Positions 9,017-18,029 are shown, numbered from the stretch's first letter. The stretch is 64,000 nucleotides of DNA from Propionivibrio limicola (GCF_009469695.1 NZ_SSSR01000014.1:1-64000), one strand, 5' to 3'. Notes: generated by a model from the sequence alone, not told the origin. A program made the numbers and translations.

Positions 9017-9466
9017 GTGTCCTCATTTACCTCGAACATGCAGCTTCTGGCCGGTCAGCTCAGGCAAATGGGCGCCCGTGCGACGCCGGCGCGGATTCGT
9101 GTCCTGCATGCGTTGCGCACGGCGCCGATGCCGCTCACGCACAATGAAATCGAGCAGTCGCTGGGCGAGCCGGCGCTCGATCGCGTGACGCTCTACCGGG
9201 TGCTCGACTGGCTGGTCGCCAGCGGGCTGGCCAACAAGGCGGCCGATGCCCAGCGCGTGTTCCGGTTTTCGCCGGCCGTCGGCGGGGAGCATCAGGCGCA
9301 TATTCATTTCCGTTGCGAAAAGTGCGGTGGCGTTTTTTGCCTCGACGCGCCGCCGCCCGAGGCGCCCGAGCTGCCGGCCGGCTTCGCGCTGTCGCACATG
9401 AATCTCGAGCTGAGCGGGTGGTGCGACAAATGTGCCAAACGTGGCGAGGAAAAAATCGATGAATGA
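9017..9466 (+). CDS. Fur-family metal-responsive repressor (Zur-like)
   Basis: A 149-residue Fur-superfamily regulator. Residues about 1-85 form the winged helix (ATPARIRVLHALR, then DRVTLYRVLDWLV, the recognition helix), and the C-terminal part holds an H-rich segment HQAHIHFRC and two CXXC pairs (CEKC, CDKC) that form the structural zinc site. The start is GTG 9017. The gene overlaps the COG0523 GTPase by 8 bases, a pairing typical of zinc homeostasis, so Zur is the most likely role; Fur or PerR cannot be excluded from the sequence alone. It would bind DNA as a metal-loaded dimer. Confidence 0.85.
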   Translation: MSSFTSNMQLLAGQLRQMGARATPARIRVLHALRTAPMPLTHNEIEQSLGEPALDRVTLYRVLDWLVASGLANKAADAQRVFRFSPAVGGEHQAHIHFRCEKCGGVFCLDAPPPEAPELPAGFALSHMNLELSGWCDKCAKRGEEKIDE

Positions 9467-10475
9467 AAGAGAGATTAACGCGCCGATTCCGGTGACGATC
9501 GTTACCGGCTTTCTCGGTTGCGGCAAGACGACGCTACTCAACTACATCCTGACCGAGCGCCACGGCGAAAAAATCGCCGTCATCGAGAACGAGTTCGGCG
9601 AGGTCGGTATCGACAACGAGTTGCTGCTCTCCGGCGACGAGCAAATCGTCGAGATGAACAATGGCTGTATCTGCTGCACGGTGCGCGGCGATCTGATCCG
9701 CATCCTTGGCGAACTGGCCGACAAGCGCGCCGCCGGCTCGCTGCAGTTCGATCGCGTGTTAATCGAAACCACGGGTCTGGCGACGCCGGGACCGGTGGCC
9801 CAGACCTTCTTTCTCGACGAGGAGGTGTCGCGGCGCTATCTGCTCGACGCCGTCGTGACGCTGGTCGACGCGGTGCATGCCATGCGGCAGCTGGATGAGC
9901 ACGATCAAGCGCAGGAACAGGTTGGTTTCGCCGATCGTCTCTTACTCTCCAAGACCGACCTGGTCGATGCCGAGCAGATTGAAACGCTGTCGCAACGCTT
10001 GCACGCAATCAATCCGCGTGCCGATATTCAGGCCGTCTATTTCGGGCAGACACCTCTGGCCGCGCTGCTCGACATTCGTGGTTTCAACCTCAACGCCGTT
10101 CTCGAGATCGCGCCGGGCTTCCTGGCGGGCGGGCACCCCCACAACCACCACGCGCATCGTCACGACAACCGCATCAGTTCCTGCGTCTTCCGCAGCGAAC
10201 TGCCTTTCGATAATCACAAACTGCAGGATTTTCTGCGCGCCATCGCCCGCGTTTATGGCGCCGACCTTTTGCGCTACAAGGGCGTGCTGTCGATCGACGG
10301 CCTTCCCTACCGCGTGATCATCCAGGGCGTGCATGAACTGATGGGCGGCAGCGCCGGAGCCGACTGGGCCGATGGTGAAGAACGGGGCAGCACGTTCGTG
10401 TTCATCGGCCGCAATTTGCCGCGCGAGATCATCGAGCAGGGGCTGCGGCAGAGCCAGGTCAAGGACTTCGAATAA
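9459..10475 (+). CDS. COG0523 (CobW/ZigA/YeiR-type) metallochaperone GTPase
   Basis: A 338-residue G3E-family GTPase. The Walker A motif is GFLGCGKTTL (about residues 17-26), the metal-binding GCICC motif has C70, C72 and C73, the guanine-specificity motif reads SKTD, and a His-rich loop GGHPHNHHAHRHDNR follows the GTPase domain, before the CobW C-terminal domain. Members deliver metal, often zinc, under limitation. The ATG at 9459 is inside the Fur-like gene (8-base overlap), so the two are translated together; the paired Zur-like regulator points to zinc. The His-rich loop argues for metal storage or transfer rather than cobalamin synthesis. Confidence 0.9.
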   Translation: MNEREINAPIPVTIVTGFLGCGKTTLLNYILTERHGEKIAVIENEFGEVGIDNELLLSGDEQIVEMNNGCICCTVRGDLIRILGELADKRAAGSLQFDRVLIETTGLATPGPVAQTFFLDEEVSRRYLLDAVVTLVDAVHAMRQLDEHDQAQEQVGFADRLLLSKTDLVDAEQIETLSQRLHAINPRADIQAVYFGQTPLAALLDIRGFNLNAVLEIAPGFLAGGHPHNHHAHRHDNRISSCVFRSELPFDNHKLQDFLRAIARVYGADLLRYKGVLSIDGLPYRVIIQGVHELMGGSAGADWADGEERGSTFVFIGRNLPREIIEQGLRQSQVKDFE

Positions 10476-10532
10476 ACGCGGCGTTGAGCGTCGTTTTTTG
10501 GATGGCGCTTATTGGCCGATAAATTGCCGGGC

Positions 10533-10571
10533 GGCGGTCGGATGTGTTAAAAGAACCGCCTGATTTTTTTT
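10533..10571 (+). terminator. Possible intrinsic terminator after the zinc GTPase
   Basis: GGCGGT (10533-10538) pairs with ACCGCC (10555-10560) and is followed by TGA and a run of eight T. The 16-base loop is large. It would separate the zinc genes from the STAS-hslV unit, whose first ATG is at 10594. Another weaker hairpin with TTTTTT lies at about 10470-10497. Confidence 0.4.
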
Positions 10572-10593
10572 GCACAGATCGGTGTTCCAATCC

Positions 10594-11895
10594 ATGGTTT
10601 TCTCCTTTTTCAAGAAGCCGCCGGAAAAAAGGACCGCGAAGCCGGCGGTGGTCCCGACGGCAAAAGAACCGGTGAGGGATTCACTCGCCGGCGAGAAAAC
10701 CGTGCCGGCGGATGCGCTTGCCAAGACCTGCCAAGCGACGGTGCCTGAACCAAAAAAAGCCGGTGGGGCCGAACAGACGCCGCTTGATCTTTCCGATTTC
10801 GTATTCAGTGAGAGCGCTCCGGAGTTCCAGATCGAGGCCGAGATCGATCCCGTGGATGCGCAGGCGGAAGAAGCCGCCGTGCTTTTCTCGAACGCTCAGG
10901 ATGAGGCGGCGCGGATGGTGCTTGAGGCGGCCGTCCGCGATCCTTCTTCCGGGATGGGGGAGCGACTGTGGTTGATGCTCTTCGATCTACACAGGTTGTC
11001 TGGCGACCGGGCGGCGTTTGATGCCTTGGGGATTGGTTACGCGAGCGCATTCGAGCAATCTCCGCCAGTGTGGCGCGAAGCTTCGGTTCCGCCGGAAAAA
11101 GCAGCCGTGGGCAAGCGGAAAGCCGGCGTGTCGAGCAGCAGTGTTTTTTTCAGCGACCCCTTGTGCGGGGACAACGACGCCGCGTTCGCCGCCATCGAAA
11201 AATCGCTTGAGAAGAATCCAAAGCTTCGTCTCGATCTCGGCAAAATCACTCATTTCGATGACGCCGGCTGTGCGCGGCTGATGGCGCTGCGGCAAAAGGC
11301 GCGCAAGAGCCGGGGCGAAATCGTCTTGCTCGGGCTGGATGCCTTGCGCGAGCAAATTGCCGCAGGCATCGAAGTGGGCCGGGCCGAAGGTAAGGCGTGC
11401 TGGCTCCTGCTTCTGGATATCCATCAGTTGCAAGGCCGGCAGGACGTTTTTGAAGACCTTGCCATCAATTACGCGGTCACGTTCGAGGAATCTCCTCCCT
11501 CGTGGGAACCAGAGCGGGTCATGGCCTCCGAGGCCGCTTCGACTCCTGGCGCGGCCGGAACGACCGTCGATGCCGAGGCGACGAGCGACCCGACGCCCGT
11601 GGCGGTGGCGAATGACGAGGGATCAACCAACGGGTTCGCACTGCGCGGTGACATCAAGGGCGCCAAATTTACCGAGCTGGCGGCGTACGGACAGCAGGCC
11701 GATTCAATCCTTGTCGATTGTTCGGCATTGACACGGATGGACTTCGTCAGTGCGGCGACGCTGCTTAACGTGCTCACGCCGTTCTGTTCGTCCGGCAAGC
11801 GGATTGTTTTCAAACAGCCGAACTATCTCGTTGCCGAGTTGTTCGGGGTGCTCGGTCTGGACGCCGTGGCAACGATTGTTTTTGGCAAGAATTAG
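10594..11895 (+). CDS. Two-STAS-domain protein with duplicated helical module
   Basis: A 433-residue cytoplasmic protein of unknown role. After a basic, low-complexity N-terminus come two copies of one layout. The helical modules contain [20 protein letters not shown] (about residue 129) and [20 protein letters not shown] (about 273), each followed by FE-SPP-W. STAS-like domains follow at about 165-265 ([20 protein letters not shown]) and 345-430 ([20 protein letters not shown]). STAS domains commonly act in partner-switching or in MlaB-like complexes; here no kinase or transporter is adjacent. I chose ATG 10594; TTG 10570 and GTG 10582 in the same frame are possible. It precedes hslV by 16 bases, so it may be co-transcribed with the protease. 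Confidence 0.75.
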   Translation: MVFSFFKKPPEKRTAKPAVVPTAKEPVRDSLAGEKTVPADALAKTCQATVPEPKKAGGAEQTPLDLSDFVFSESAPEFQIEAEIDPVDAQAEEAAVLFSNAQDEAARMVLEAAVRDPSSGMGERLWLMLFDLHRLSGDRAAFDALGIGYASAFEQSPPVWREASVPPEKAAVGKRKAGVSSSSVFFSDPLCGDNDAAFAAIEKSLEKNPKLRLDLGKITHFDDAGCARLMALRQKARKSRGEIVLLGLDALREQIAAGIEVGRAEGKACWLLLLDIHQLQGRQDVFEDLAINYAVTFEESPPSWEPERVMASEAASTPGAAGTTVDAEATSDPTPVAVANDEGSTNGFALRGDIKGAKFTELAAYGQQADSILVDCSALTRMDFVSAATLLNVLTPFCSSGKRIVFKQPNYLVAELFGVLGLDAVATIVFGKN

Positions 11896-11911
11896 GAAGG
11901 AAGGGGGCTTC

Positions 11912-12451
11912 ATGGAGCAATACCACGGCACTACCATTTTGTCCGTTCGTCGCGGCGAGCACGTGGCGATGGGCGGCGACGGGCAGGTCACGCTGGGCAA
12001 CATCGTGATCAAGGCGAGCGCGCGCAAGGTGCGGCGCATTCACCAGGGATCGATTCTGGCCGGGTTTGCCGGCGGGACGGCGGATGCCTTTACGCTGTTC
12101 GAGCGCTTCGAGGCCAAGCTCGACAAGCATCAGGGCAACCTGCTCCGTTCGGCGGTCGAGCTGGCCAAGGATTGGCGCAGCGACCGCGCCCTGCGCCGGC
12201 TTGAGGCCATGCTGGCGGTTGCCGATAAAACGAATTCGCTGGTGATTACCGGCAACGGCGACGTGCTCGAACCGGAGCATGGCATCGTCGCCATCGGTTC
12301 CGGCGGCGCCTATGCCCAATCGGCGGCGCGGGCGCTGATCGAAAACACCGACCTCGATCCGGAAACGGTCGTGCGCAAGTCACTTGAAATCGCCGGCGAC
12401 CTCTGCATCTACACTAACCACAGTTTCACGATCGAAACGCTCGACCCCTAA
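11912..12451 (+). CDS. hslV: ATP-dependent protease subunit HslV (ClpQ)
   Basis: A 179-residue N-terminal threonine peptidase that forms a double hexamer and works with the HslU unfoldase. The start [15 protein letters not shown] contains a short propeptide; T7 should become the catalytic N-terminal Thr after processing. The conserved GDGQVTLG and [14 protein letters not shown] segments are intact. A purine-rich GGAAGGAAGGGGG sequence precedes the ATG. Unusually, hslU does not follow directly: its start is 1.3 kb downstream, beyond two opposite-strand genes. The last 4 bases overlap the 3' end of the convergent HDOD gene. Confidence 0.96.
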   Translation: MEQYHGTTILSVRRGEHVAMGGDGQVTLGNIVIKASARKVRRIHQGSILAGFAGGTADAFTLFERFEAKLDKHQGNLLRSAVELAKDWRSDRALRRLEAMLAVADKTNSLVITGNGDVLEPEHGIVAIGSGGAYAQSAARALIENTDLDPETVVRKSLEIAGDLCIYTNHSFTIETLDP

Positions 12452-13287
12452 ATCCCGAGCGCTATGCAGAGCCCGTCGTAACGGGCTTCGATTTCCGCGA
12501 AATGGCCGGAAAGTTTCGACCACGACAGCCCAAGCGTGGCACACGCCCGGTCGGAGAGCGCGGGCACCCGGTTCTCCTGCGGCTCGCCGAGGTCGAGGGC
12601 GTGGCTGAGCACCTCGCTGGCGTGGATCAGGTCGCCGATGTCTGTGCCGAATTGGTCCGGCTCGTGATGCGCCTCGATGGCGTCCCTTATTTTCCCCGGC
12701 AGTTTCCACGTCTCGGCCAGCAATCCGCCGGCGGTGGCGTGGTCGACGCCGAACAGGGCGCGCTCGGCGTCGACGATCGGCATGTCGCCCTTGTTGTGCA
12801 GATCGAGCGCCTTGAGATAACGCGTCGGGCTGGCGCTGAACATCAGGAGTTGACCGATGTCGTGCAGCAATCCGGCGGTGAACGCCAGATCGGCGTTGAG
12901 CCGCGTCTGTTCGGCGAGCAGGCGGGCGCAGGTGGCGACGCCGAGCGCATGCCGCCACAGCTGCCGCGTGTTGAAACCCGGGTTGCGGATGTCGTAGCGG
13001 TGGAGAAGCGTCGAGGCGAGAACGATGCTGACGACGCGATTGACGCCGAGGAACAGGAAGGCCTGACGGGCCGAACAGATCGGCGTCGAAACGCCCGAGG
13101 AGACGGCGTTGGCGGCGGCGAGCAGGCGGGCGACGATGGCCGGATCGGCGCTGATGTGCTGGGCCAGCGAGTCGATGTCGGCGTTTTCGTCGGCCAGCGA
13201 GCGCATGACGTGATTAACCGCTTCCGGCAAGGAGGGAAGCGAACCGGCGTGGCGAACGAGTTCGTCGAGTGTCGGTGCGGCGGTCAT
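12448..13287 (-). CDS. HDOD-domain protein
   Basis: A 279-residue protein made almost only of an HDOD domain: [36 protein letters not shown], a central [13 protein letters not shown] and the HHEPDQ segment. HDOD proteins are degenerate relatives of HD-GYP phosphohydrolases and often act as signalling scaffolds; most do not hydrolyse c-di-GMP. It overlaps its upstream partner gene by 4 bases and converges on hslV with 4 bases of overlap. With that partner it interrupts what is normally an hslVU operon. Confidence 0.85.
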   Translation of the reverse strand: MTAAPTLDELVRHAGSLPSLPEAVNHVMRSLADENADIDSLAQHISADPAIVARLLAAANAVSSGVSTPICSARQAFLFLGVNRVVSIVLASTLLHRYDIRNPGFNTRQLWRHALGVATCARLLAEQTRLNADLAFTAGLLHDIGQLLMFSASPTRYLKALDLHNKGDMPIVDAERALFGVDHATAGGLLAETWKLPGKIRDAIEAHHEPDQFGTDIGDLIHASEVLSHALDLGEPQENRVPALSDRACATLGLSWSKLSGHFAEIEARYDGLCIALGI

Positions 13288-13616
13288 TGGGCGCTTTCCA
13301 GGCGATAGGCGAGCACGGCGGCGTGCAAGGCCTCGCGGGTGGCGCTGCTGGCGGTGTTTTCATGCACGCGAAAAATCGTTTCGACGCGGATTTCGGCCGC
13401 CCGGATTTCTTCCGCGATGGTCTCGGCGCTACGGTGGTCAGGGAGGGTGACGAAGTCGTACTCGACACCGCGCCGGATCAGCCGGTCAAGCAACGTAGCG
13501 TCGAGTTCCGTGCCGGCTGGCAGCAACGTCTGCCCATCGCGGTCGGCGACGGCGCGCGCCAAGATCGTGCCGGGATCAACGCGGCCGGGCGAAAGGCATG
13601 CGGTGCGGGTCTTCAT
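13284..13616 (-). CDS. Small protein with HD-GYP/HDOD-associated 'PAGT' module
   Basis: A 110-residue cytoplasmic protein. Residues about 10-60 carry the pattern RVDPGTILARAVADRDGQTL then LPAGTELDATLLDRLIRRGV, which I know as a small beta-rich module at the N- or C-terminus of many HDOD and HD-GYP proteins. Here it stands alone next to an HDOD gene, with a 4-base overlap, so the two probably form a complex or are a split version of one fused protein. Start ATG 13616 is supported by GAGGAG 9-10 bases upstream; a GTG at 13670 in the same frame would add 18 residues and lacks such a site. Function unknown. Confidence 0.7.
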   Translation of the reverse strand: MKTRTACLSPGRVDPGTILARAVADRDGQTLLPAGTELDATLLDRLIRRGVEYDFVTLPDHRSAETIAEEIRAAEIRVETIFRVHENTASSATREALHAAVLAYRLESAQ

Positions 13617-13726
13617 CGAAGGATTCTCCTCGTTATCCGTCTTGAGAAAACGGTCGATCAAGTTTGCCACATCGTTTCGGCAGTGAGAACATAACGCTCT
13701 TCATTCGCATTACTCGCAGGACAGCC

Positions 13727-15061
13727 ATGACGCAAATGACTCCCCAGGAAATCGTTCACGAACTCGACAAGCACATCGTCGGCCAGAACAAGGCCAAGAA
13801 GGCGGTCGCCATCGCCCTGCGCAACCGCTGGCGGCGTGCGCAGGTGGCCGAGCCGCTGCGTCAGGAGATCACGCCGAAGAACATCCTGATGATCGGTCCG
13901 ACCGGCGTCGGCAAGACTGAGATCGCGCGCCGTCTGGCGCGGCTGGCGAATGCGCCGTTCATCAAGATCGAGGCGACCAAGTTTACCGAGGTCGGTTACG
14001 TCGGCCGCGACGTCGAGACGATCATTCGCGACCTCGTCGAAATTGCCGTCAAGAATGGCCGCGAGCAGGCCATGAAAGCCGTCCGCCAGCGTGCCGAGGA
14101 TGCCGCCGAGGACCGGCTTCTTGATGTGCTGTTGCCGTCGGCGCGCGGCGCGTTTTTCAACGAGACGCAGGCGTCGGAAGAAAACGCCACGCGCCAGAAA
14201 TTCAGGAAGAAACTGCGCGAAGGCGAACTGGAAGAAAAGGAAATCGAAATCGAGGTCGCCGGCCCGAGCATCCAGGCCGAGATTCTGGCGCCACCGGGCA
14301 TGGAAGACCTGACTTCGCAGATTCAGGGCATGTTCCAGAACATGGGCGGCGCGCGCAAGAAATCGCGCAAGCTCAAGATCTGCGAGGCGCGCAAGCTGTT
14401 GATCGAGGAAGAGGCCGGCAAGCTCGTCAACGACGAGGAGGTGAAGCTCGACGCGGTGCAGAACGTCGAGCAGAACGGCATCGTTTTCCTCGACGAAATC
14501 GACAAGATCACGGCGCGCAGCGATGCGCATGGCGCCGACGTGTCGCGTCAGGGCGTGCAGCGCGACCTGCTGCCGCTCGTCGAAGGCACGACGGTGACCA
14601 CCAAGTACGGCATGATCCGCACCGATCACATCCTGTTCATCGCCAGCGGCGCGTTCCATCTGGCCAAGCCGTCCGATCTGATTCCGGAGCTGCAGGGACG
14701 CTTCCCGATCCGCGTCGAGCTCGATTCGTTGTCCGTGTCCGATTTCGAGCGCATCCTGACGCAGACCGATGCCTGTCTGACCATGCAGTATCAGGCGTTG
14801 CTCAAAACGGAAGGCGTCGAACTCGAATTCCAGCCGGAAGGCATCCAGCGCCTCGCCGAAGTGGCGTGGTCGGTAAATGAGCGGACCGAGAACATCGGCG
14901 CCCGCCGTCTTTACACGGTGATGGAGCGCCTGCTGGAAGAGGTTTCGTTCAGCGCCGGCAGCGTGGTCGGCGAGCAGAAAGTGACGATCGACGCCGCCTT
15001 CGTCGACGCGCGTCTGACCGAACTGTCGCGCAACGAGGATCTGTCGCGTTACGTGTTGTAA
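13727..15061 (+). CDS. hslU: HslU (ClpY) unfoldase ATPase
   Basis: A 444-residue AAA+ protein that unfolds substrates and feeds them to HslV. Walker A is GPTGVGKTE (residues about 57-65), the pore motif is GYVGRD, the I-domain spans about residues 110-240, and Walker B is IVFLDEIDK. Sensor-2 [15 protein letters not shown] is present near the C-terminus. ATG 13727 follows AGGA and begins [20 protein letters not shown], the expected family start; a longer open frame upstream is unlikely. Because hslV is separated by two inverted genes, hslU must have its own promoter in about 13617-13726, which is also the divergent promoter region of the small PAGT gene. Confidence 0.96.
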   Translation: MTQMTPQEIVHELDKHIVGQNKAKKAVAIALRNRWRRAQVAEPLRQEITPKNILMIGPTGVGKTEIARRLARLANAPFIKIEATKFTEVGYVGRDVETIIRDLVEIAVKNGREQAMKAVRQRAEDAAEDRLLDVLLPSARGAFFNETQASEENATRQKFRKKLREGELEEKEIEIEVAGPSIQAEILAPPGMEDLTSQIQGMFQNMGGARKKSRKLKICEARKLLIEEEAGKLVNDEEVKLDAVQNVEQNGIVFLDEIDKITARSDAHGADVSRQGVQRDLLPLVEGTTVTTKYGMIRTDHILFIASGAFHLAKPSDLIPELQGRFPIRVELDSLSVSDFERILTQTDACLTMQYQALLKTEGVELEFQPEGIQRLAEVAWSVNERTENIGARRLYTVMERLLEEVSFSAGSVVGEQKVTIDAAFVDARLTELSRNEDLSRYVL

Positions 15062-15099
15062 CGGCTGATACCCCGGCGCTGGTGGCATTCAAACCAATA

Positions 15100-15204
15100 A
15101 ACCGGATTTGACGCAGAGAAAACAAGAGAGAAAGCGCAAGAACTGAAATACAGGTTTTTCTCTGCGCTCTCTGTATCTCCGCGGTCTCTGCGTCGAAAGC
15201 GGTT
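15100..15204. repeat. Dyad repeat element, copy 1 (AACCG...CGGTT type)
   Basis: An inverted repeat of about 105 bases between hslU and the isochorismatase-like gene. The outer arms (15100-15119 and 15185-15204) match at 17 of 20 positions and contain ACGCAGAGA/TCTCTGCGT; the interior is rich in GAGA on the left and TCTC on the right, so the RNA could fold into one long stem. A related copy lies at 21559-21674 and a looser relative at 31590-31710. No open frame is present. Confidence 0.8.
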
Positions 15205-15222
15205 CCAACCGAGCTTTTCCGG

Positions 15223-15837
15223 TCAGATCGGCGTCGAGTGGTGCGCTTCGGCGAGGAATTCTTCGAGCGTGATGATCTTGGACAGCTTGCCGAGCAGGCG
15301 CAGCGCGTGTGCGTGGTCGTCATCGTTCGGCGCGATGCAGCAGTCGCCGATGACGTGGCATGCGAAGTCGCGGTCGTGGGCGTCACGGATGGCCGCCTGC
15401 ACCGCCATGTCGGTCGAAACGCCGGCGACGAACAGGTTCTTGACGCCAAACGTGCGCAGGATGGCTTCGAGCGGCGTGCCGTAGAACGGGCTGACGCGGT
15501 GCTTGGTGATGACCGTCTCGTTCTCTGTCGGGGCGGCTTTGGGATGGAATTCGGTGCCCCACGTGCCGAGCTGGAGCGCGCCGAATTTCTTGGCGCCGCC
15601 GAAGACCGGCGAGGCTTCCGGTTGTTCCTTGTAGTCGGCGGAGAAACCGATGCGCACGTGGATGACGGCGAAATCTTCCTTGCGGGCCTGGGTGAGCAGC
15701 GCGCTGACGCGGTCAAGCGAGCCGTGGCGAGCGTCGAAATCGGCGTAGCCCTTGCCGGACGTCTTGCCGTTGGGATCGACGATCTCGTTGACGAAATCGA
15801 CCAAGAGAAGTGCATTGTGCGTAGCGAACGAAGCCAT
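15223..15837 (-). CDS. Isochorismatase-like protein lacking the catalytic cysteine
   Basis: A 204-residue isochorismatase-superfamily protein (nicotinamidase/isochorismatase fold). The Asp (D14 in LLLVDFVNE) and Lys (K112 in VITKHRVSPFYG) of the usual triad are present, but at the Cys position the motif reads GVSTDMAVQ, with A145 where cysteine hydrolases have Cys. So it is unlikely to be a nicotinamidase or carbamoyl hydrolase of the thiol type; EntB-like isochorismatases also lack this Cys, so a non-thiol activity is possible. Start ATG 15837 follows AGGAG; the frame extends upstream without family similarity. Substrate unknown. Confidence 0.8.
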   Translation of the reverse strand: MASFATHNALLLVDFVNEIVDPNGKTSGKGYADFDARHGSLDRVSALLTQARKEDFAVIHVRIGFSADYKEQPEASPVFGGAKKFGALQLGTWGTEFHPKAAPTENETVITKHRVSPFYGTPLEAILRTFGVKNLFVAGVSTDMAVQAAIRDAHDRDFACHVIGDCCIAPNDDDHAHALRLLGKLSKIITLEEFLAEAHHSTPI

Positions 15838-15896
15838 GTTTGATCTCCTGTGGTGAGTGACTAACGGGGAAACTGGGCCAGGGGGAATGGTGTTGG

Positions 15897-15908
15897 CCTC
15901 CGCGGAGG
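15897..15908. promoter_or_regulatory. Perfect 12-base palindrome in divergent promoter region
   Basis: CCTCCGCGGAGG lies in the 215-base gap between the divergent isochorismatase-like and AEC transporter genes. It could be an operator for a regulator not encoded here; a TATACT at 15976-15981 may be a -10 box for the transporter. Both readings are tentative. Confidence 0.3.
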
Positions 15909-16052
15909 TTGGCGCAGAACAACACATTTTCCGTTCCGGCGAAGCTGTCAGCGGTAAGGCGCCGACGAAGGCCGATATACTACGCCGAATCCTCGGGGCC
16001 TGAGTCCGTCAGGCCGTACTCCAGTCTTCTGCCCAGCAAAGGGGCCGTTCCC

Positions 16053-17012
16053 ATGCTCGATATTCTGGCCATTACCAGCCCGATCTTCATCATCATCCTG
16101 ATCGGTTTTCTGATGACGCGCTTCGGCGTGTTCGCCAAGGCGGACATGCGGGTTTTCGGCAAATTCGTGGTCAATCTGGCGCTGCCGGCGCTGCTGTTCA
16201 ATGCGCTTGCCCAGCGGCAAGTGGCCGATATCCTCAACCCCAGTTATCTGCTCGCCTACGCCATTGGCAGTCTGGCGGTCATCGGTGTCGGTTTTCTCTG
16301 GGCGCGGCGTGTCGCCCGAGTGAATGAGCAGGCCAGCACCTTTTACGCAATGGGAATGTCGTGCTCGAACAGCGGCTATATCGGCTACCCGATCCTGTTG
16401 CTGACCTTGCCGTCGGTGGCCGGCGTCGCCTTGGCGCTCAACATGATGGTCGAGAATCTGCTGGCGTTGCCGCTGCTGCTTACGCTCGCCGAACGCGGGC
16501 GGGGTAGCGGCGGGGCGTGGGCAACGATCAGGATGCTGATGCTACGGCTGGCGAGAAATCCGCTGATGATTGGCCTGTTGGCCGGTCTGACGGTTTCACT
16601 GCTGAGACTGAAATTGCCCGACGCCATCACTCGCACCGTGACGATGTTTTCGGCCGCGAGCGGGGCGGTCGCGCTGTTCGTTATCGGCGGAACGCTCGTC
16701 GGATTGTCGATTGGCAGCATCGGCAAAGAAGTTGCGCCGATCGTGATCGGCAAGCTGCTTCTGCATCCGCTGGCGGTTTTTGTGGCGATTACGCTGATGC
16801 CGTCGCTCGGCCTCCCGTCGATCAATCCAGAACTGCAGATGGCGGCCGTGCTGATGGCCGCGGTGCCGATGCTCGGCATCTACGCGACGCTGGCGCAGCA
16901 ATACGGGCAGGAGGATTTCAGCGCCGTCGCCTTGTTGCTAACGACGGTGGCCTCGTTCTTCACGTTGAGCGGGGTGCTGTGGGCGCTTCAGCGTTTCGCG
17001 GTTTTTGCCTGA
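16053..17012 (+). CDS. AEC (auxin efflux carrier) family transporter
   Basis: A 319-residue inner-membrane protein with about ten hydrophobic segments. The N-terminal half has FVVNLALPALLFNALAQ and the central part SCSNSGYIGYPILL, matching the AEC family of permeases; known bacterial members carry malonate, malate or other organic acids, but specificity cannot be assigned here. Start ATG 16053 is where the hydrophobic family-like sequence begins. The gene diverges from an isochorismatase-like gene and converges with a DUF5718-like gene. No regulator is adjacent. Confidence 0.85.
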   Translation: MLDILAITSPIFIIILIGFLMTRFGVFAKADMRVFGKFVVNLALPALLFNALAQRQVADILNPSYLLAYAIGSLAVIGVGFLWARRVARVNEQASTFYAMGMSCSNSGYIGYPILLLTLPSVAGVALALNMMVENLLALPLLLTLAERGRGSGGAWATIRMLMLRLARNPLMIGLLAGLTVSLLRLKLPDAITRTVTMFSAASGAVALFVIGGTLVGLSIGSIGKEVAPIVIGKLLLHPLAVFVAITLMPSLGLPSINPELQMAAVLMAAVPMLGIYATLAQQYGQEDFSAVALLLTTVASFFTLSGVLWALQRFAVFA

Positions 17013-17043
17013 GGCGCGTGGCCGCGTAGCCCAAATGGTGCAA

Positions 17044-17074
17044 CGGCCATGAACCCCGGTGGCGTTCATGGCCG
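17044..17074. terminator. Hairpin between convergent genes
   Basis: Perfect 11-base arms (17044-17054 and 17064-17074, CGGCCATGAAC and its complement) around a 9-base loop, between the AEC transporter and the convergent DUF5718-like gene. No T-tract follows on either strand, so termination would not be of the classic intrinsic type. Confidence 0.45.
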
Positions 17075-17092
17075 CGGTTGTTGCAGAAAAGA

Positions 17093-17926
17093 TCAGGCCG
17101 GAATGACCTTCTGATGCACGACGCTCAAGCCGTCGGCGGCAAATTCGCCGGCCTTGGCCATGTCCTGGATTTGCTGGACGCTGAAGCGGCGCGCGTCATA
17201 GACGACGACGATGCTTTCATCGCCCGGCTGCAGAAAGTTCGTTTCGCCGAAGTGGGTGTAGCGCGTGGCGCCGATGGTGACGATGGTTTGCTGCGGGTAG
17301 CCGGCGGCTTTGAGCAGGGCGGCGATGTCTTCCGCCGGGCCTTCGTCCTGCTGCTGGTTCATTTTTTCGATGACCCAGTCGAGCAGCTTGGCGTGGAAAT
17401 AGCTGTATTCCACGGTCGGGCTGTCGAGGCCGTAGGCGTGGCATTCGCCGTCGCGGCGCAGGAAGCTGGCGATGCGGTAGTTGTCCAGTTCGTCGCCCGG
17501 ACCAAAGCCCTGCATCGGGATGAAGTTGGCGCCCATGCCCTTGCTGGCCGGCCCCCAGTTCTTCTTCTCGCTGATCTTGCGTGCGCCCTGACGGCGGATC
17601 GAACAATCATTGAAAGCGGTGAACATCTTCGGGGCGAGCGCCTGCACCTTCTTGTCGGCGTCGTAAACGATGTCGCAGAGCAGCGCGACTTCCGGCTCGA
17701 TCTGCAGGTTGTCGCCGCTGTCCGGATAGTGGATCGTGTCGCTCGAAATCGGATAGACGTTCAGGCGGCTGTTGGCGAGATTCGGCACGTAGATCGGGAA
17801 GATGGCTTTCGGCGCGACGGCTTCTTTCACCTTCACGTTGACGAAATCGCTGGCTTCGCCGGCTTGTTCGAGGTGTCCGGCGAAGTTGCCGGCGACACCA
17901 AAGCAGATCGTTTCATTCAGATTCAT
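17093..17926 (-). CDS. Conserved protein resembling DUF5718 (FAH-fold-like)
   Basis: A 277-residue soluble protein that I match from memory to DUF5718, with moderate certainty. It has features reminiscent of the fumarylacetoacetate hydrolase fold: an N-terminal GVAGNFAGHLEQAGE, then IEPEVALLCDIVYD (about residue 95) in place of the FAH acidic metal motif, and a later WGPASKGMGANFIPMQGF. I chose the ATG at 17926, where conserved-looking sequence starts; the frame runs open to 18097 through bases that overlap the hslR end. The gene stands alone between convergent and co-directional neighbours. Substrate unknown. Confidence 0.6.
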   Translation of the reverse strand: MNLNETICFGVAGNFAGHLEQAGEASDFVNVKVKEAVAPKAIFPIYVPNLANSRLNVYPISSDTIHYPDSGDNLQIEPEVALLCDIVYDADKKVQALAPKMFTAFNDCSIRRQGARKISEKKNWGPASKGMGANFIPMQGFGPGDELDNYRIASFLRRDGECHAYGLDSPTVEYSYFHAKLLDWVIEKMNQQQDEGPAEDIAALLKAAGYPQQTIVTIGATRYTHFGETNFLQPGDESIVVVYDARRFSVQQIQDMAKAGEFAADGLSVVHQKVIPA

Positions 17927-18029
17927 GTTCAAAACTCGTGGAGTGGGTCTGGAGGGATTTCTGGATTGGAAATTTGCGGGAGGCGCGATTATCTCAACAG
18001 CTCCGAGGGCTGTCCAATCGCTCAGCCGC

